A stretch of 64,000 bases of DNA from Candidatus Synechococcus calcipolaris G9 (GCF_029582805.1 NZ_JAKKUT010000002.1:434001-498000), one strand, 5' to 3'; positions 24,034-34,587 are shown, counted from the first letter of the stretch. The notes: generated by a model from the sequence alone, not told the origin. Made by a program: numbers and translations.

Positions 24034-25632
24034 ATGGCATCGACACCTGTTGCTCCCGTGGTTTTGGTTATTCTAGATGGCTGGGGCTATCGCGAAGAGT
24101 CCGCTGGGAATGCGATCGCTGCGGCCAATACCCCCGTGATGGATAGCCTTTGGACCGCATACCCCCACACCTTAGTCCAGACATCGGGTAAAGCCGTTGG
24201 TCTACCCAAGGGGCAAATGGGGAATTCCGAAGTGGGCCACCTGAATATTGGGGCGGGGCGGATTGTCCCCCAGGAGTTGGTGCGTATTTCCGATGCGGCA
24301 GAAGATGGAACCATCAATGATAATCCAGCCCTCGTTGACCTCTGCCAAACTCTCAAATCTCGCCAGAGCAAACTTCATTTAATCGGCCTCTGTTCTGAGG
24401 GGGGCGTTCACTCCCATGTGGATCATCTTTATGCCCTCGTGAAAATGGCCAAAAATCAAGGTATAGACCAAGTCTGTATACATGCCATTACCGACGGACG
24501 GGACACCGCTCCCCAGAGTGGCAAAGATGTGCTCACGGAATTAGATCAGCGATTAAGGGCGATCGGCGCCGGCCAAATTGTGACGGTCAGTGGTCGCTAT
24601 TACGCGATGGATAGGGATCGCCGTTGGGATCGATGTCAACTGGCCTACGATGTGATCACCTCCGATGAAAATATTCAGGCCCAGTCTGCCCCGGAAGTGA
24701 TGGGCAAATCCTATGCCCAGGGTGTGAATGATGAGTTTGTCATGCCCATTCGCATTGCCCCAGGAGCGATCGCCCCAGGGGATGGGGTCATTTTCTTTAA
24801 TTTTCGCCCCGATCGCGCCCGTCAGCTAACCCAAGCCCTCATTGATCCTGATTTCAATGAATTTGAGCGATCGCTGATTTCTCCCCTTGGTTTTGTCACC
24901 TTTACCCAGTACGATGCCAGCTTCAAATGTGCCGTGGCCTTTCCGCCCCAAAACCTGGATAATATCCTCGGTCAAGTTCTGGCCCACCATGATCTCAAGC
25001 AACTGCGGGCCGCCGAAACGGAAAAATATGCCCACGTCACCTACTTTTTTAACGGTGGTCTAGAAGAAGCCCTACCTGGGGAAGATCGCATCCTCATCCC
25101 CAGTCCGATGGTGGCCACCTACGATCGCGCTCCGGCCATGTCCGCAGAAGCCGTCACTAATGTCGTGATCGAAGGCATTGAAAAAGAAATCTACTCCCTG
25201 ATTGTGGTCAATTACGCCAACCCAGATATGGTTGGTCATACGGGCCAAATTGAGGCGACAGTCGTTGCCCTAGAAACCGTTGATCGCTGTTTGGGTCATT
25301 TAGTGGAAAGCGTCAGCCAACGGGGGGGAACCGTCCTAATTACGGCGGATCATGGCAATGCGGAGTACATGCGGGACGACGAGGGCAATCCTTGGACAGC
25401 CCACACCACCAATCCGGTTCCATTCATCTTAGTGGAGGGGGAAAAACGGAAAATACCGGGCCATGGAGCAGAGGTAAATCTACGAGATGATGGTTGCTTG
25501 GCAGATATTGCACCCACCATTTTAGACATTCTTAATCTCCCCCAACCCCCAGAAATGACGGGGCGATCGCTCATTAGTGTGGCCCCCTACGAAATGCGGA
25601 TGAATCGAACTCCAGTGCGGGTAAAGCTCTAA
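24034..25632 (+). CDS. gpmI: 2,3-bisphosphoglycerate-independent phosphoglycerate mutase
   Basis: 532 residues, normal length. Metal and catalytic motifs: [31 protein letters not shown] (catalytic Ser), [52 protein letters not shown]. Interconverts 3- and 2-phosphoglycerate in the cytosol, the point where carbon leaves the Calvin cycle toward lower glycolysis. ATG 24034 with AAGG nine bases upstream is preferred over an upstream TTG. The last four bases overlap panB on the other strand. Confidence 0.96.
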   Translation: MASTPVAPVVLVILDGWGYREESAGNAIAAANTPVMDSLWTAYPHTLVQTSGKAVGLPKGQMGNSEVGHLNIGAGRIVPQELVRISDAAEDGTINDNPALVDLCQTLKSRQSKLHLIGLCSEGGVHSHVDHLYALVKMAKNQGIDQVCIHAITDGRDTAPQSGKDVLTELDQRLRAIGAGQIVTVSGRYYAMDRDRRWDRCQLAYDVITSDENIQAQSAPEVMGKSYAQGVNDEFVMPIRIAPGAIAPGDGVIFFNFRPDRARQLTQALIDPDFNEFERSLISPLGFVTFTQYDASFKCAVAFPPQNLDNILGQVLAHHDLKQLRAAETEKYAHVTYFFNGGLEEALPGEDRILIPSPMVATYDRAPAMSAEAVTNVVIEGIEKEIYSLIVVNYANPDMVGHTGQIEATVVALETVDRCLGHLVESVSQRGGTVLITADHGNAEYMRDDEGNPWTAHTTNPVPFILVEGEKRKIPGHGAEVNLRDDGCLADIAPTILDILNLPQPPEMTGRSLISVAPYEMRMNRTPVRVKL

Positions 25633-26423
25633 GTGAGCGGCGAAAACTTCCGTTGCTGGACATCTTGACAATAGGCCTGAACGGCGGTGGCGATCGCCCC
25701 TCCCAACTCCGCATAGATAGGGGCAAAGGGGGGAGGTTGTGTCGTTAGGCCCAGCAAGTCAGCGGTGACTAGCACCTGGCCATCACAATCATGGCCGGCG
25801 CCAATGCCAATGGTGGGAATCTGAAGTTTTTGGCTAATGGTTTGGGCTAGGGAGGCGGGAATATGTTCCAAAATGATCCCAAAGGCCCCGGCCCGTTCCA
25901 GGGCGATCGCCCCCGCAAGGATTTTTTCAGCGGTTTCCGGTGTTTTTCCCTGCTGACGCAAACTACCAAAGGAATGAATCATTTGGGGAGTTAAGCCAAC
26001 ATGGCCTAAAACAGGGATACCCGACTGCACCAAAAGCTCTGTAGCCGCAAGGACACCGGGGGTTGCCCCCTCCATTTTCACCGCTTGCACTCCTGCTTCC
26101 TTCAAAAGCCGCCCCGCAGAACCTAGGGCCTGTTGGGGACTCGCATGATAGGACAAAAAAGGTAAATCACAAACCAAAAGGGCCGATTCCACCCCCCGTC
26201 GTACCGCTTGGGCATGGTGAACCATTTGATCGAGGGTTACAGGCAAGGTCGTGTCATAGCCGAGGGCAACCATTCCTAGGGAATCTCCCACCAAAATGAC
26301 ATCAATACCGGCCCGATCCAGGAGTTTTGCCAGCAGATAATCCCAAGCCGTTAGCATAGTGATCAAACGACCTTGCCCTTTCCACTGATGGAGTTGGGGA
26401 ATAGTAACGGAACGATGGGGCAT
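25629..26423 (-). CDS. panB: 3-methyl-2-oxobutanoate hydroxymethyltransferase
   Basis: 264 residues. [59 protein letters not shown] and the C-terminal [16 protein letters not shown] are PanB signatures. Forms ketopantoate from ketoisovalerate and methylene-tetrahydrofolate for pantothenate and CoA. ATG 26423 starts the conserved core; the frame from 26477 adds a non-conserved stretch. Confidence 0.95.
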   Translation of the reverse strand: MPHRSVTIPQLHQWKGQGRLITMLTAWDYLLAKLLDRAGIDVILVGDSLGMVALGYDTTLPVTLDQMVHHAQAVRRGVESALLVCDLPFLSYHASPQQALGSAGRLLKEAGVQAVKMEGATPGVLAATELLVQSGIPVLGHVGLTPQMIHSFGSLRQQGKTPETAEKILAGAIALERAGAFGIILEHIPASLAQTISQKLQIPTIGIGAGHDCDGQVLVTADLLGLTTQPPPFAPIYAELGGAIATAVQAYCQDVQQRKFSPLT

Positions 26424-26578
26424 AAAAACAAGGATTGGGGGATTGGACAGTGAAGGGGAGTTTATCCCTGTTGGCATTTTTTCATATTGTTGGTTGTTCG
26501 TCCTTGCATGATGAAAATGGACAAGCCACTGTAAGCTATAAGCAAGAAAATTTATCTGGTAAAACTCCTGCCGCTCCT

Positions 26579-28069
26579 ATGCAAGTCTATTGCACTCGCC
26601 CGGGCTGTCCCCAACCCCATAATACGTTTCCCGAACTGGATAATCAGAGGGTGCGGCGGAAAAATCCGCAGAAATTTTGTATTACTTGTGGCATGCCCAT
26701 TGTCTTGAGAAATCGCTATGTGGCGGAACGCCTTTTGGGTCAGGGGGGATTTGGGGCAGCCTACCTTGCCCGAGATCTAGATACACCAGCCCTACGTCAG
26801 TGTGTCATTAAGCAATTTTTACCCAATACAACGGAGCCGGCCCAACTAGCCAAGGCCCAAGAATTATTTGAACGGGAGGGAGCCGTCCTCGAAGAACTCG
26901 GCCAACACGCCCAAATCCCCGATCTGCTTGCTTTTTTTGAGTTGGATGTGGACAATCCCCAGACGGGGAAGCAGGAAACCTTTTTTTATCTTGTTCAAGA
27001 GTTTATTGATGGCGATACCCTGGAGCAGGAACTACTGTCCCAAGGCTCCTTTGGGGAAAATCAAGTTTTGCAAGTTTTCAGGGAGCTTTTACCCGTCCTT
27101 CAGTATGTCCACGATCGCGGCTCCATTCACCGAGATATTAAACTGTCGAACATCATGCGGCAGCATCCGGAAAAAACGAAGTTTCCTGGACAGGGACAAC
27201 TCTATCTTCTGGATTTTGGCGCAGTCAAACAGGTTTCTGGCCCCGGTGGAACTAAATCGGGCGCGATGACGGGCATCTATACCCCCCACTATGCACCACC
27301 GGAACAGTCCCGGGGGGAGCAGGTATTCCCCAGTTCGGATCTCTATGCCTTGGCGGTCACCTGCATTGTCTTACTGACGGGTAAGGCTCCGGATCAATTG
27401 TTTGAGGCCTACCATAACCGCTGGAATTGGCGTAGCCAGGCAGCGGTTAGCGATCGCCTCGCAGATATTTTAGATAAAATGCTCCATGCCACCCCCAGTC
27501 AGCGGTTTCAATCTGCCAATGAGGTGCTCCAAGCCCTGGCTGCGCCCACCACAACCAGTTCTGTTCCCCAGGCACCTAGCCCCCCACCCACCCCAACAAA
27601 TTCACCCACGGTGCAGCAGCCCGCAGGCACGGTCGCTCCGCCTACGACCACCCCCCGACCCCAACCCGTAAAACCAGCCAAACCGCCCCGGGTTCGCACC
27701 CCCCCACCGCCCTTGCCCATTGCCAGACTCTTGTCGGCGGCAGCATTTACGGGCTTTGAAATGGCAGCCTTGGGCCTCGTCCTGCGGGGACTGATTCTGG
27801 AATGGAGTCTTTCTCTATCCGTGGGGGCTGGTATCCTGGGTATGATCTTTGCTCTCCTAGTCTTTCTTCAGTTCAAGGGCATTGTCGAAAAGTGGGAACA
27901 ACTGGCGATCGCCATTGTCACAGGTTTAGTCATCGTCTATGTACCTCTACTGCAAGCAGGCCTAGGGGGCATGATGGCATTACTGGTTTGTGGTCTAGGA
28001 GGCTTGATTACCCTAGTGATTGGTAATATTTTTCTGGTGATTTATACTCTACTATCGCGGCTATTCTGA
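26579..28069 (+). CDS. Ser/Thr protein kinase with N-terminal zinc ribbon and C-terminal membrane helices
   Basis: 496 residues from ATG 26579. Cys 5, 10, 34 and 37 form the zinc-ribbon-like start seen in cyanobacterial kinases (CTRPGCPQP...CITCG). The kinase domain follows: GQGGFGAAYLA (P-loop), VIKQF (ATP-anchoring Lys), HRDIKLSNIM (catalytic loop), LLDFGAVK (DFG), YAPPEQ. All catalytic residues are present. A Pro/Thr-rich linker of about 80 residues leads to four hydrophobic helices, so the kinase sits on the inner membrane face. The start lacks a Shine-Dalgarno sequence; an in-frame upstream extension exists. Divergent from panB and 17 bp upstream of an anchored binding protein, likely a functional pair. 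Confidence 0.88.
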   Translation: MQVYCTRPGCPQPHNTFPELDNQRVRRKNPQKFCITCGMPIVLRNRYVAERLLGQGGFGAAYLARDLDTPALRQCVIKQFLPNTTEPAQLAKAQELFEREGAVLEELGQHAQIPDLLAFFELDVDNPQTGKQETFFYLVQEFIDGDTLEQELLSQGSFGENQVLQVFRELLPVLQYVHDRGSIHRDIKLSNIMRQHPEKTKFPGQGQLYLLDFGAVKQVSGPGGTKSGAMTGIYTPHYAPPEQSRGEQVFPSSDLYALAVTCIVLLTGKAPDQLFEAYHNRWNWRSQAAVSDRLADILDKMLHATPSQRFQSANEVLQALAAPTTTSSVPQAPSPPPTPTNSPTVQQPAGTVAPPTTTPRPQPVKPAKPPRVRTPPPPLPIARLLSAAAFTGFEMAALGLVLRGLILEWSLSLSVGAGILGMIFALLVFLQFKGIVEKWEQLAIAIVTGLVIVYVPLLQAGLGGMMALLVCGLGGLITLVIGNIFLVIYTLLSRLF

Positions 28070-28086
28070 ACCGCTACTCTAAACCT

Positions 28087-29178
28087 ATGTCTCAACGCAA
28101 TAACATTGTCCCCCTCCTATTTTCGCTGATCCTTACCCTAGGCCTGTTGGGGGGTGGAGCCTGGTTGGTTCTCCGGTTTCTGAAATCAGATGTTCCCCCC
28201 GGTATTCCCCTACCCACCCAAGGAAATGACAGTGATCCCAGCAATACTTTGCCCGGAACCTCCCAAGCTCCCTGGCCGGAGTCGGGGCAATCTAATCTAG
28301 ACTTTTTTGCCCAAGTCCCCGCCGTGCCCGCTGGATTATTTAACTACGGCGGCAGTACCACCTGGGCCCCCATTCGTCGGGATGCGGATCCAGTGATTCA
28401 AGCGGTGTGGCCCAACTTTCGTTTGCGTTATACAGACCCCACCAGCGGCACCCCAGGATCCGGCAGTGGTATTCGGATGCTCTTGAATGATCAACTCGTC
28501 TTTTCCCAATCCTCGCGGCCGATTAATGACAGCGAACGGCAACAGGCCCAAAACCGTGGCTATCAATTAGAGGCCATTCCCGTGGCGATCGATGGGATTG
28601 CCCTAGCAGTGAATCCTAGCCTAAACATTCCAGGCGTAACTGTTCAAGACGTAGTGGATATTTATACAGGCAAAATCACCAATTGGAGCCAAGTGGGGGG
28701 GCCCAACCTCTCCATTACTGCCTATTCCCGTCGTCCCGAAGATGGAGGCACTGTGGAGTATTTTGTGGATGAAGTCTTGAATGGCCAAAATCTGGGCTCC
28801 AATGTGGAACTTACCCGCGATACCACCGATGGCCTACGAAAAGTAGGGGCAAACCCCGGCGGCATTTACTACGCCTCCGCCCCGGAAATTGTAGGTCAAT
28901 GTACGGTGCGCCCCCTGCCCCTCAGTGCCCGTGGCTCCGATTTTATTCCCCCCTATCAATCTCCCTTTGCCCCATTGGAAAACTGCCCAGCCCAGCGGAA
29001 TGTCTTAAACCATGGTGCGTTTCAAACTGGAACCTATCCGATTACACGACGGTTATTTGTGATTATTAAAAAGAATGGCCAACTAGATGAGCAGGTGGGC
29101 CGTACCTATGCGGATCTGCTTTTGACCAATCAGGGCCAGGAGTTAATTGTCAAGGCCGGTTATGTGCGCCTGCGGTGA
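28087..29178 (+). CDS. Membrane-anchored PstS-like (PBP) substrate-binding protein
   Basis: 363 residues. One N-terminal membrane helix (residues 9-29), a Pro/Ser-rich linker, then a PBP-like domain related to phosphate-binding PstS: GSTTW, FRLRYTD, GSGSGIRMLL, FSQSSRPI, AIPVAIDGIALAVNPS, VQDVVDIYTGKITNWSQVGGP, GTVEYFVDEVL. No lipobox and no adjacent ABC permease genes were seen. The tight spacing to the membrane kinase suggests that the pair senses an external ligand (inference). It could also be an orphan phosphate-binding protein. Confidence 0.82.
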   Translation: MSQRNNIVPLLFSLILTLGLLGGGAWLVLRFLKSDVPPGIPLPTQGNDSDPSNTLPGTSQAPWPESGQSNLDFFAQVPAVPAGLFNYGGSTTWAPIRRDADPVIQAVWPNFRLRYTDPTSGTPGSGSGIRMLLNDQLVFSQSSRPINDSERQQAQNRGYQLEAIPVAIDGIALAVNPSLNIPGVTVQDVVDIYTGKITNWSQVGGPNLSITAYSRRPEDGGTVEYFVDEVLNGQNLGSNVELTRDTTDGLRKVGANPGGIYYASAPEIVGQCTVRPLPLSARGSDFIPPYQSPFAPLENCPAQRNVLNHGAFQTGTYPITRRLFVIIKKNGQLDEQVGRTYADLLLTNQGQELIVKAGYVRLR

Positions 29179-29185
29179 TCGGGCC

Positions 29186-30592
29186 CTAATCATTCATATT
29201 TTTATAGGTTGCCACCGCCGAAGGGGAAATTTGATTTAAGTATCGAAAAATCCAGTACTTAAAGACCGTATCTAGCATCACCGGAAACGTGGCAATAAAC
29301 ATATCAATAAAGTCTTCATTGCGAGGCAGGCCAAAATGCTGAAGGGTATTATTCACTAAGACCGTCCAACCGTGGGGCGAGTGGAAGCCAACAAAAACAT
29401 CTGTAAATAAAATAATAATAAATGCCTTGGCACTATCGCTAAGGCCGTAGACCACTTCATCCATAAAGGCTTTGAGAATGGCGACCTGCCGCTGACCCGT
29501 AAAAAGGAGAATCGTAAAGGCTGCCAAGCCCAGGGCATCGGAAAGAATGTTTTTTAGGGGTTCAATGAGTTCTTTTTTATACTCCGTAGAAAGCTCGATC
29601 GCCTTTTGGCGGATTTGTGCTTCCACCTGTTCAGGGGCAAGGGGAATTTGACTCACCAAACTTTCAAAGCGAATTTTATTTTCAAAGCGAGCGAGTTCCT
29701 CTAAGACATTTTCTTCTAATTGTGAATTAATAATTTTCTCAATTTGACCCACGGCTCTGAAGTGATTCACAATCGGGCTGACCAGAAAAGCCTTGGATAC
29801 CTGCTGGGTTAATAGGGGCACAATAATCAGGAGTAAAACAAAGCGAATGGCAATCCTTGTGCGAATTCTGGAGGTGCGAAAATCCCGCATCACCTCTGCT
29901 TCTGTGTCTTCTCCAGGATCGAGTTCACGGCGAAAGCGATCGGCGGTTCGTAAAATAGAGCGGGGAATAAAACTACTACTATCGAGCTTGGAATCTTCCG
30001 TCTTTGTATCGTCGTTAATATACTCGGCGCGATAGAGGGAGTCTTTATCGGTGAGTTGGGCATCATTTTTAACCGGATTTTTAGGGCGGCCATTCTTTGG
30101 CTCATTCCCGCGGCTATTGATAGCGGGTGTTGCTAGGGCCGATAATTCCCGTTCCCGCTGTCGTTTATAGCGATTGATGGTGGCATCAATGAAGCGGAGT
30201 TTTTCATAAATCGTGGGTTCTTTATCACCCTCGGCGATCGCCTCAGCCGTGACCGTATAGGTGGGAATAGTCCCATTCTCGATTCCAACTTGACGATGCA
30301 ACCGTCCCCCAGGGGGAATCTGGATAACTTGGCTACTGGCACGAAATTCCGTCAGGCGCATCCGTACCGTTTTCAGAAGCTTTTTCAGTTCCGTCTCAAA
30401 GTAGCCTGCTACGGAGCCCGGCGGCAGAGACAGGGGACTAATGGGGCCAGACTGAAAATGCTCATCCTCAATGGCTTTTATGCGCAGAGCCGCCTCATAG
30501 GAGTCCTGCAACGCCCGCTCAGGAGTGGTCAAGTACCATTTTTCCCACTGGGAAATTGTTTGTCGCAGGCCCGAAAAGGGGTTGGGTGTCAT
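29186..30592 (-). CDS. pcxA: Proton extrusion protein PcxA (CemA/CotA family)
   Basis: About 468 residues. A long hydrophilic N-terminal half is followed by the CemA domain with four membrane helices (FVLLLIIVPLLTQQVSKAFLV, ILSDALGLAAFTILLFTG, AFIIILFTDVFVGFHSPHGW, DTVFKYWIFRYLNQISPS). FHSPHGW is a CemA signature. Members support light-induced proton release and CO2 uptake in cyanobacteria. Start uncertain: ATG 30592 is used; GTG 30640 would add a 16-residue hydrophobic stretch. Convergent with the binding-protein gene, 7 bp apart. Confidence 0.92.
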   Translation of the reverse strand: MTPNPFSGLRQTISQWEKWYLTTPERALQDSYEAALRIKAIEDEHFQSGPISPLSLPPGSVAGYFETELKKLLKTVRMRLTEFRASSQVIQIPPGGRLHRQVGIENGTIPTYTVTAEAIAEGDKEPTIYEKLRFIDATINRYKRQRERELSALATPAINSRGNEPKNGRPKNPVKNDAQLTDKDSLYRAEYINDDTKTEDSKLDSSSFIPRSILRTADRFRRELDPGEDTEAEVMRDFRTSRIRTRIAIRFVLLLIIVPLLTQQVSKAFLVSPIVNHFRAVGQIEKIINSQLEENVLEELARFENKIRFESLVSQIPLAPEQVEAQIRQKAIELSTEYKKELIEPLKNILSDALGLAAFTILLFTGQRQVAILKAFMDEVVYGLSDSAKAFIIILFTDVFVGFHSPHGWTVLVNNTLQHFGLPRNEDFIDMFIATFPVMLDTVFKYWIFRYLNQISPSAVATYKNMND

Positions 30593-30676
30593 GGCCAGGA
30601 ATGCAGATAATGGTAGTAGGATCGTAGCAAATCCATTCACCTAACCAAATAAAACCAATAAAGTGGAGATCCCCCC

Positions 30677-30862
30677 ATGGAACCGGCCCAAATCAAAGCC
30701 CTGGTTGAACAAGCCCTTGCAGATAAAATCCTCACCCTGAAGGAACACGGCGAGATTATTGATGCGGTGCTAGCGGATGGAGAAATTTCTGAGGAAGAAG
30801 AAGCCATCCTCCAGAATCTCCTGGAAAAAGTGGCGTCCGGTGAAGTGGATTCCCAATACTAA
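30677..30862 (+). CDS. Small acidic conserved hypothetical protein
   Basis: 61 residues, strongly acidic (GEISEEEEAILQNLL) and predicted helical, with no Cys and no membrane segment. GTGGAG eight bases before the ATG supports translation. Divergent from pcxA. The helix-loop-helix look around DAVLADGEISEEEE is reminiscent of EF-hand-like or tellurite-resistance-type acidic repeats, but I do not assign a family. Confidence 0.65.
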   Translation: MEPAQIKALVEQALADKILTLKEHGEIIDAVLADGEISEEEEAILQNLLEKVASGEVDSQY

Positions 30863-30965
30863 AGGTGGATTCAAGTTAATTCTAAATTTTTAGTAAAATA
30901 AAATCAATCAATCGAAATCCCACGAATTAGGGCGTGTTTTTTGAAGTTAACATCGCCCCAGTTTT

Positions 30966-30993
30966 TTGTCTCTACAAGTTCTGCAAGTATAGA
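30966..30993 (+). promoter_or_regulatory. Candidate thrS promoter
   Basis: TTGTCT (30966-30971), a 16-bp spacer, TATAGA (30988-30993); TAGAAT at 30990 gives an 18-bp spacer. It lies about 55 bp before the thrS start codon. Only moderate matches. Confidence 0.3.
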
Positions 30994-31045
30994 ATCTCGG
31001 TAAGATAGAAGCAGTGCGCTCCAATTCAGCAGGTTAATACGTTCT

Positions 31046-32887
31046 ATGTCGTCGGTGTCGGTTCAGGATCATAGCCCCCAATCTGCCCCCATTGCCTTAC
31101 CCCGTACCAGTGAATCAGAGACCCTGAAGCGGATTCGCCACACCACCTCCCATGTTTTAGCCATGGCCGTCCAAAAGCTCTTTCCCAAGGCCCAAGTGAC
31201 GATTGGCCCCTGGATTGAGTCGGGTTTTTATTATGACTTTGACCATCCCGAACCCTTTAGCGAAAAAGACCTAAAGCGGATTGAAAAGGAGATGGTGAAG
31301 ATTATCAAGCGGAAACTACCGGTGATCCGCGAAGAAGTAAGCCGGGAGGACGCGATCGCCCGGATTGAGGCCCTGGGGGAGCCCTACAAACTGGAAATTC
31401 TCGCAGACCTAGAGGAACCGATTACCCTGTACCACCTAGGGGATCAGTGGTGGGATCTCTGCGCCGGCCCCCATGTGGAAAATACCGCAGAGCTTAACCC
31501 CAAGGCGATCGCCCTAGAGAGTGTGGCCGGAGCCTACTGGCGCGGCGATGAAACCAAGGCCCAACTGCAACGCATCTATGGAACAGCATGGGAAACTCCA
31601 GAGCAACTGGCGGAACACCAGCGGCGCAAAGCCGAGGCCCTGCGGCGAGATCATCGCAAACTGGGCAAGGAACTGGGGTTATTTGTCTTTGCGGATCCCG
31701 TCGGGCCCGGCTTACCCCTATGGACTCCCAAGGGCACGGTGTTGCGTTCCACCCTCGAGGACTTTCTCAAACAGGAGCAACTGAAGCGGGGCTATTTATC
31801 CGTAGTGACTCCCCACATTGCTCGGGTGGATTTATTTAAGACCTCGGGCCATTGGCAAAAGTACAAAGAGGATATGTTTCCGCTGATGGCGGAAGATGAG
31901 GCCGCCGCCAACCTAGAACAGGGGTTTGTCCTCAAGCCGATGAACTGTCCCTTTCACATTCAAATTTATAAAAGTGAATTGCGCTCCTATCGGGATTTAC
32001 CCCTGCGGTTGGCGGAATTTGGGACGGTCTATCGCTATGAGCAATCGGGAGAATTGGGGGGTTTAACCCGGGTGCGCGGCTTTACGGTGGATGATTCCCA
32101 CCTGTTTGTCACCCCCGATCAATTGGATCAGGAATTCCTGAACGTGGTGGATCTCATCCTGGAGGTATTTCGCGCTCTCCATTTGCATCGCTTCAAGGCC
32201 CGGCTCAGTTTTCGGGATCCAGACTCGGATAAATATATTGGTTCCGATGAAGCCTGGTCAAAGGCAGAAAATGCCATCCAGCGAGCGGTGGAATCCCTAG
32301 GAATGGATCATTTTCTCGGTCTGGGGGAAGCGGCCTTCTATGGACCCAAGCTGGACTTTATTTTTGAAGATGCCCTTGGTCGAGACTGGCAGTTGGGTAC
32401 GGTGCAGGTGGACTACAATCTGCCGGAACGATTTGATCTCGAATACATTGGCGATGACAATGAACGCCATCGACCGGTGATGATCCATCGGGCCCCCTTT
32501 GGATCCCTAGAACGATTAATTGGCATTCTCATTGAGGAATATGCGGGGGATTTTCCCTTTTGGTTAGCACCAGAGCAGGTACGACTCTTACCCGTGGGGG
32601 ATGTCCAGCGGCCCTATGCTGAGGAGGTGGCCCATAAACTCAGACAGGCCGGTATTCGCGTCAAGGTGGATACCAGTGGAGATCGCCTCGGCAAACAAAT
32701 TCGCAATGGGGAGACCCAAAAAATTCCGGTCATGGCCATTATTGGGGCCAAGGAAGCGGAGGAACACACCCTGAGTATTCGCACCCGTACCGACGGAGAT
32801 GTGGGAAGTATTAACCTAGGGCAGGCGATCGCCAGTCTCAAAACCGCCATGGAAAACCGCAGCCTAGGATTCACCTGGCAAGACTAG
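31046..32887 (+). CDS. thrS: Threonyl-tRNA synthetase
   Basis: 613 residues. Editing-domain motifs HTTSHVLAMA and CAGPH, class II motif 2 region (RYEQSGELGGLTRVRGFTVDD), zinc/active-site KPMNCPFH, motif 3 (HRAPFGSLERLIGILIEE) and an anticodon-binding C-terminus (VRLLPVG...GDRLGKQIR). The protein starts directly at the editing domain: the N-terminal TGS domain (about 60 residues) of many bacterial ThrRS is absent, as its length also shows. Confidence 0.96.
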   Translation: MSSVSVQDHSPQSAPIALPRTSESETLKRIRHTTSHVLAMAVQKLFPKAQVTIGPWIESGFYYDFDHPEPFSEKDLKRIEKEMVKIIKRKLPVIREEVSREDAIARIEALGEPYKLEILADLEEPITLYHLGDQWWDLCAGPHVENTAELNPKAIALESVAGAYWRGDETKAQLQRIYGTAWETPEQLAEHQRRKAEALRRDHRKLGKELGLFVFADPVGPGLPLWTPKGTVLRSTLEDFLKQEQLKRGYLSVVTPHIARVDLFKTSGHWQKYKEDMFPLMAEDEAAANLEQGFVLKPMNCPFHIQIYKSELRSYRDLPLRLAEFGTVYRYEQSGELGGLTRVRGFTVDDSHLFVTPDQLDQEFLNVVDLILEVFRALHLHRFKARLSFRDPDSDKYIGSDEAWSKAENAIQRAVESLGMDHFLGLGEAAFYGPKLDFIFEDALGRDWQLGTVQVDYNLPERFDLEYIGDDNERHRPVMIHRAPFGSLERLIGILIEEYAGDFPFWLAPEQVRLLPVGDVQRPYAEEVAHKLRQAGIRVKVDTSGDRLGKQIRNGETQKIPVMAIIGAKEAEEHTLSIRTRTDGDVGSINLGQAIASLKTAMENRSLGFTWQD

Positions 32888-32949
32888 GGCATCGTAAATT
32901 TAACGCGAACTTGAATTGAAATTTCTTAGAATAACCCTTTGAGGACACC

Positions 32950-34587
32950 ATGAATACGGCTGAGTTACTCGTCAAATGTCTAGAAAATGAGGGGGTAAAA
33001 TACATCTTTGGCCTACCGGGGGAAGAGAACCTCGACGTTCTGCAAGCACTGCGCCATTCCTCCATCGAGTTTATTACCACCCGCCATGAACAGGGGGCTG
33101 CCTTTATGGCGGATGTTTATGGTCGGCTCACGGGCAAAGCAGGGGTGTGTCTATCCACCTTGGGGCCAGGGGCAACCAATTTAATGACCGGCGTGGCGGA
33201 TGCCAACCTAGATGGGGCCCCCTTGGTGGCGATCACGGGCCAGGTGGGTACCGATCGCATGCACATTGAATCCCATCAATACCTGGACTTAGTGGCCATG
33301 TTCAGCCCCGTCACCAAATGGAATGTCCAGATTGTCCGCCCCAGTATTACCCCGGAAATTGTCCGCAAAGGCTTTAAGGTTGCCCAAACGGAAAAACCGG
33401 GAGCCGTCCATATTGATTTACCAGAAAATATCGCAGGCATGGAGGTTGAAGGCTCTCCCCTAGAGTCCGGCCTCGTAGAAAAAACCTATGCCTCCTTCCA
33501 AAGTATTCTTAAAGCCTCGGAAATAATTAACAAAGCAGAAAATCCCCTGATTCTAGTGGGCAATGGGGCCATTCGCGCCGAAGCTGACGCGGCCCTGACT
33601 CACTTTGCGGAAAAGCTGAATATTCCCGTTGTCAATACCTTTATGGGCAAAGGAGTAATCCCCTACCAACATTCCCTCGCCCTATGGACCGTGGGTTTAC
33701 AGCAGCGGGACTATATTAGCTGCGGCTTTGATCACGCCGATTTGATTATCGCCATTGGCTACGATCTGATTGAGTATTCCCCCAAAAGCTGGAACCCGGA
33801 AGGGCGACTACCGATTATTCACATTGCCGCAACCCACGCCGAAATTGACAGTAGCTATATTCCAGCGGTGGAAGTCGTCGGGGAAATATCCGATTCCCTC
33901 TACGAAATTCTGAAGCGGGCCGATCGCCAAGGGAAACCGACCCCCTATGCCGTCCATTTGCGCCAGGATATTGTGGCGGACTACTCCCAATATGCCCAGG
34001 ACGATGGCTTCCCAATCAAACCGCAAAAACTCATCTACGATCTCCGCCAAGTAATGGGGCCCGAGGATGTGGTGATTTCCGATGTGGGGGCCCATAAAAT
34101 GTGGATTGCCCGCCACTACCACTGCGATCGCCCCAATACCTGTTTAATTTCCAATGGTTTTGCCGCCATGGGGATTGCAGTGCCCGGGGCCCTTGCCGCC
34201 AAACTAGTCTATCCCAATCGCCATGTGGTGGCCGTCACCGGGGATGGGGGCTTCATGATGAACTTCCAGGAACTAGAAACAGCCCTACGAATGAAAACTA
34301 ACTTTACAACCATTATTTTTAACGATGGTGGCTACGGCCTGATTGAATGGAAACAGCACCGCTACTTTGGTGAGTCCGCCTACGTTCACTTTGGCAATCC
34401 CGATTTTGTTAAATTAGCCGAAAGTATGGGCCTGAAGGGCTATCGCATTGAATCCACCGCCGATTTTGTGCCCACCCTGAAAACGGCCCTAGAGCAAGAT
34501 GTCCCCACCATTATTGATGTTCCCGTAGACTACAGCGAGAATCTACGGTTTAATCAGCGTTCTGGAGAATTACACTGTACAACCTAG
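32950..34587 (+). CDS. Acetolactate synthase large subunit (AlsS-like)
   Basis: 545 residues. ThDP-enzyme layout: FGLPGEENLDVL, TTRHEQGAAFMADVYGR (Glu47 activates ThDP), GPGATNLMTGVADA, then ThDP motif GDGGFMMNFQELETALR...IFNDGGYG. Length and the short C-terminus resemble catabolic AlsS, and no small-subunit gene is adjacent. Joins two pyruvates to acetolactate; it may feed branched-chain amino acids or an overflow pathway. TGAGGA before the ATG supports the start. Followed 69 bp later by pgl. Confidence 0.88.
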   Translation: MNTAELLVKCLENEGVKYIFGLPGEENLDVLQALRHSSIEFITTRHEQGAAFMADVYGRLTGKAGVCLSTLGPGATNLMTGVADANLDGAPLVAITGQVGTDRMHIESHQYLDLVAMFSPVTKWNVQIVRPSITPEIVRKGFKVAQTEKPGAVHIDLPENIAGMEVEGSPLESGLVEKTYASFQSILKASEIINKAENPLILVGNGAIRAEADAALTHFAEKLNIPVVNTFMGKGVIPYQHSLALWTVGLQQRDYISCGFDHADLIIAIGYDLIEYSPKSWNPEGRLPIIHIAATHAEIDSSYIPAVEVVGEISDSLYEILKRADRQGKPTPYAVHLRQDIVADYSQYAQDDGFPIKPQKLIYDLRQVMGPEDVVISDVGAHKMWIARHYHCDRPNTCLISNGFAAMGIAVPGALAAKLVYPNRHVVAVTGDGGFMMNFQELETALRMKTNFTTIIFNDGGYGLIEWKQHRYFGESAYVHFGNPDFVKLAESMGLKGYRIESTADFVPTLKTALEQDVPTIIDVPVDYSENLRFNQRSGELHCTT

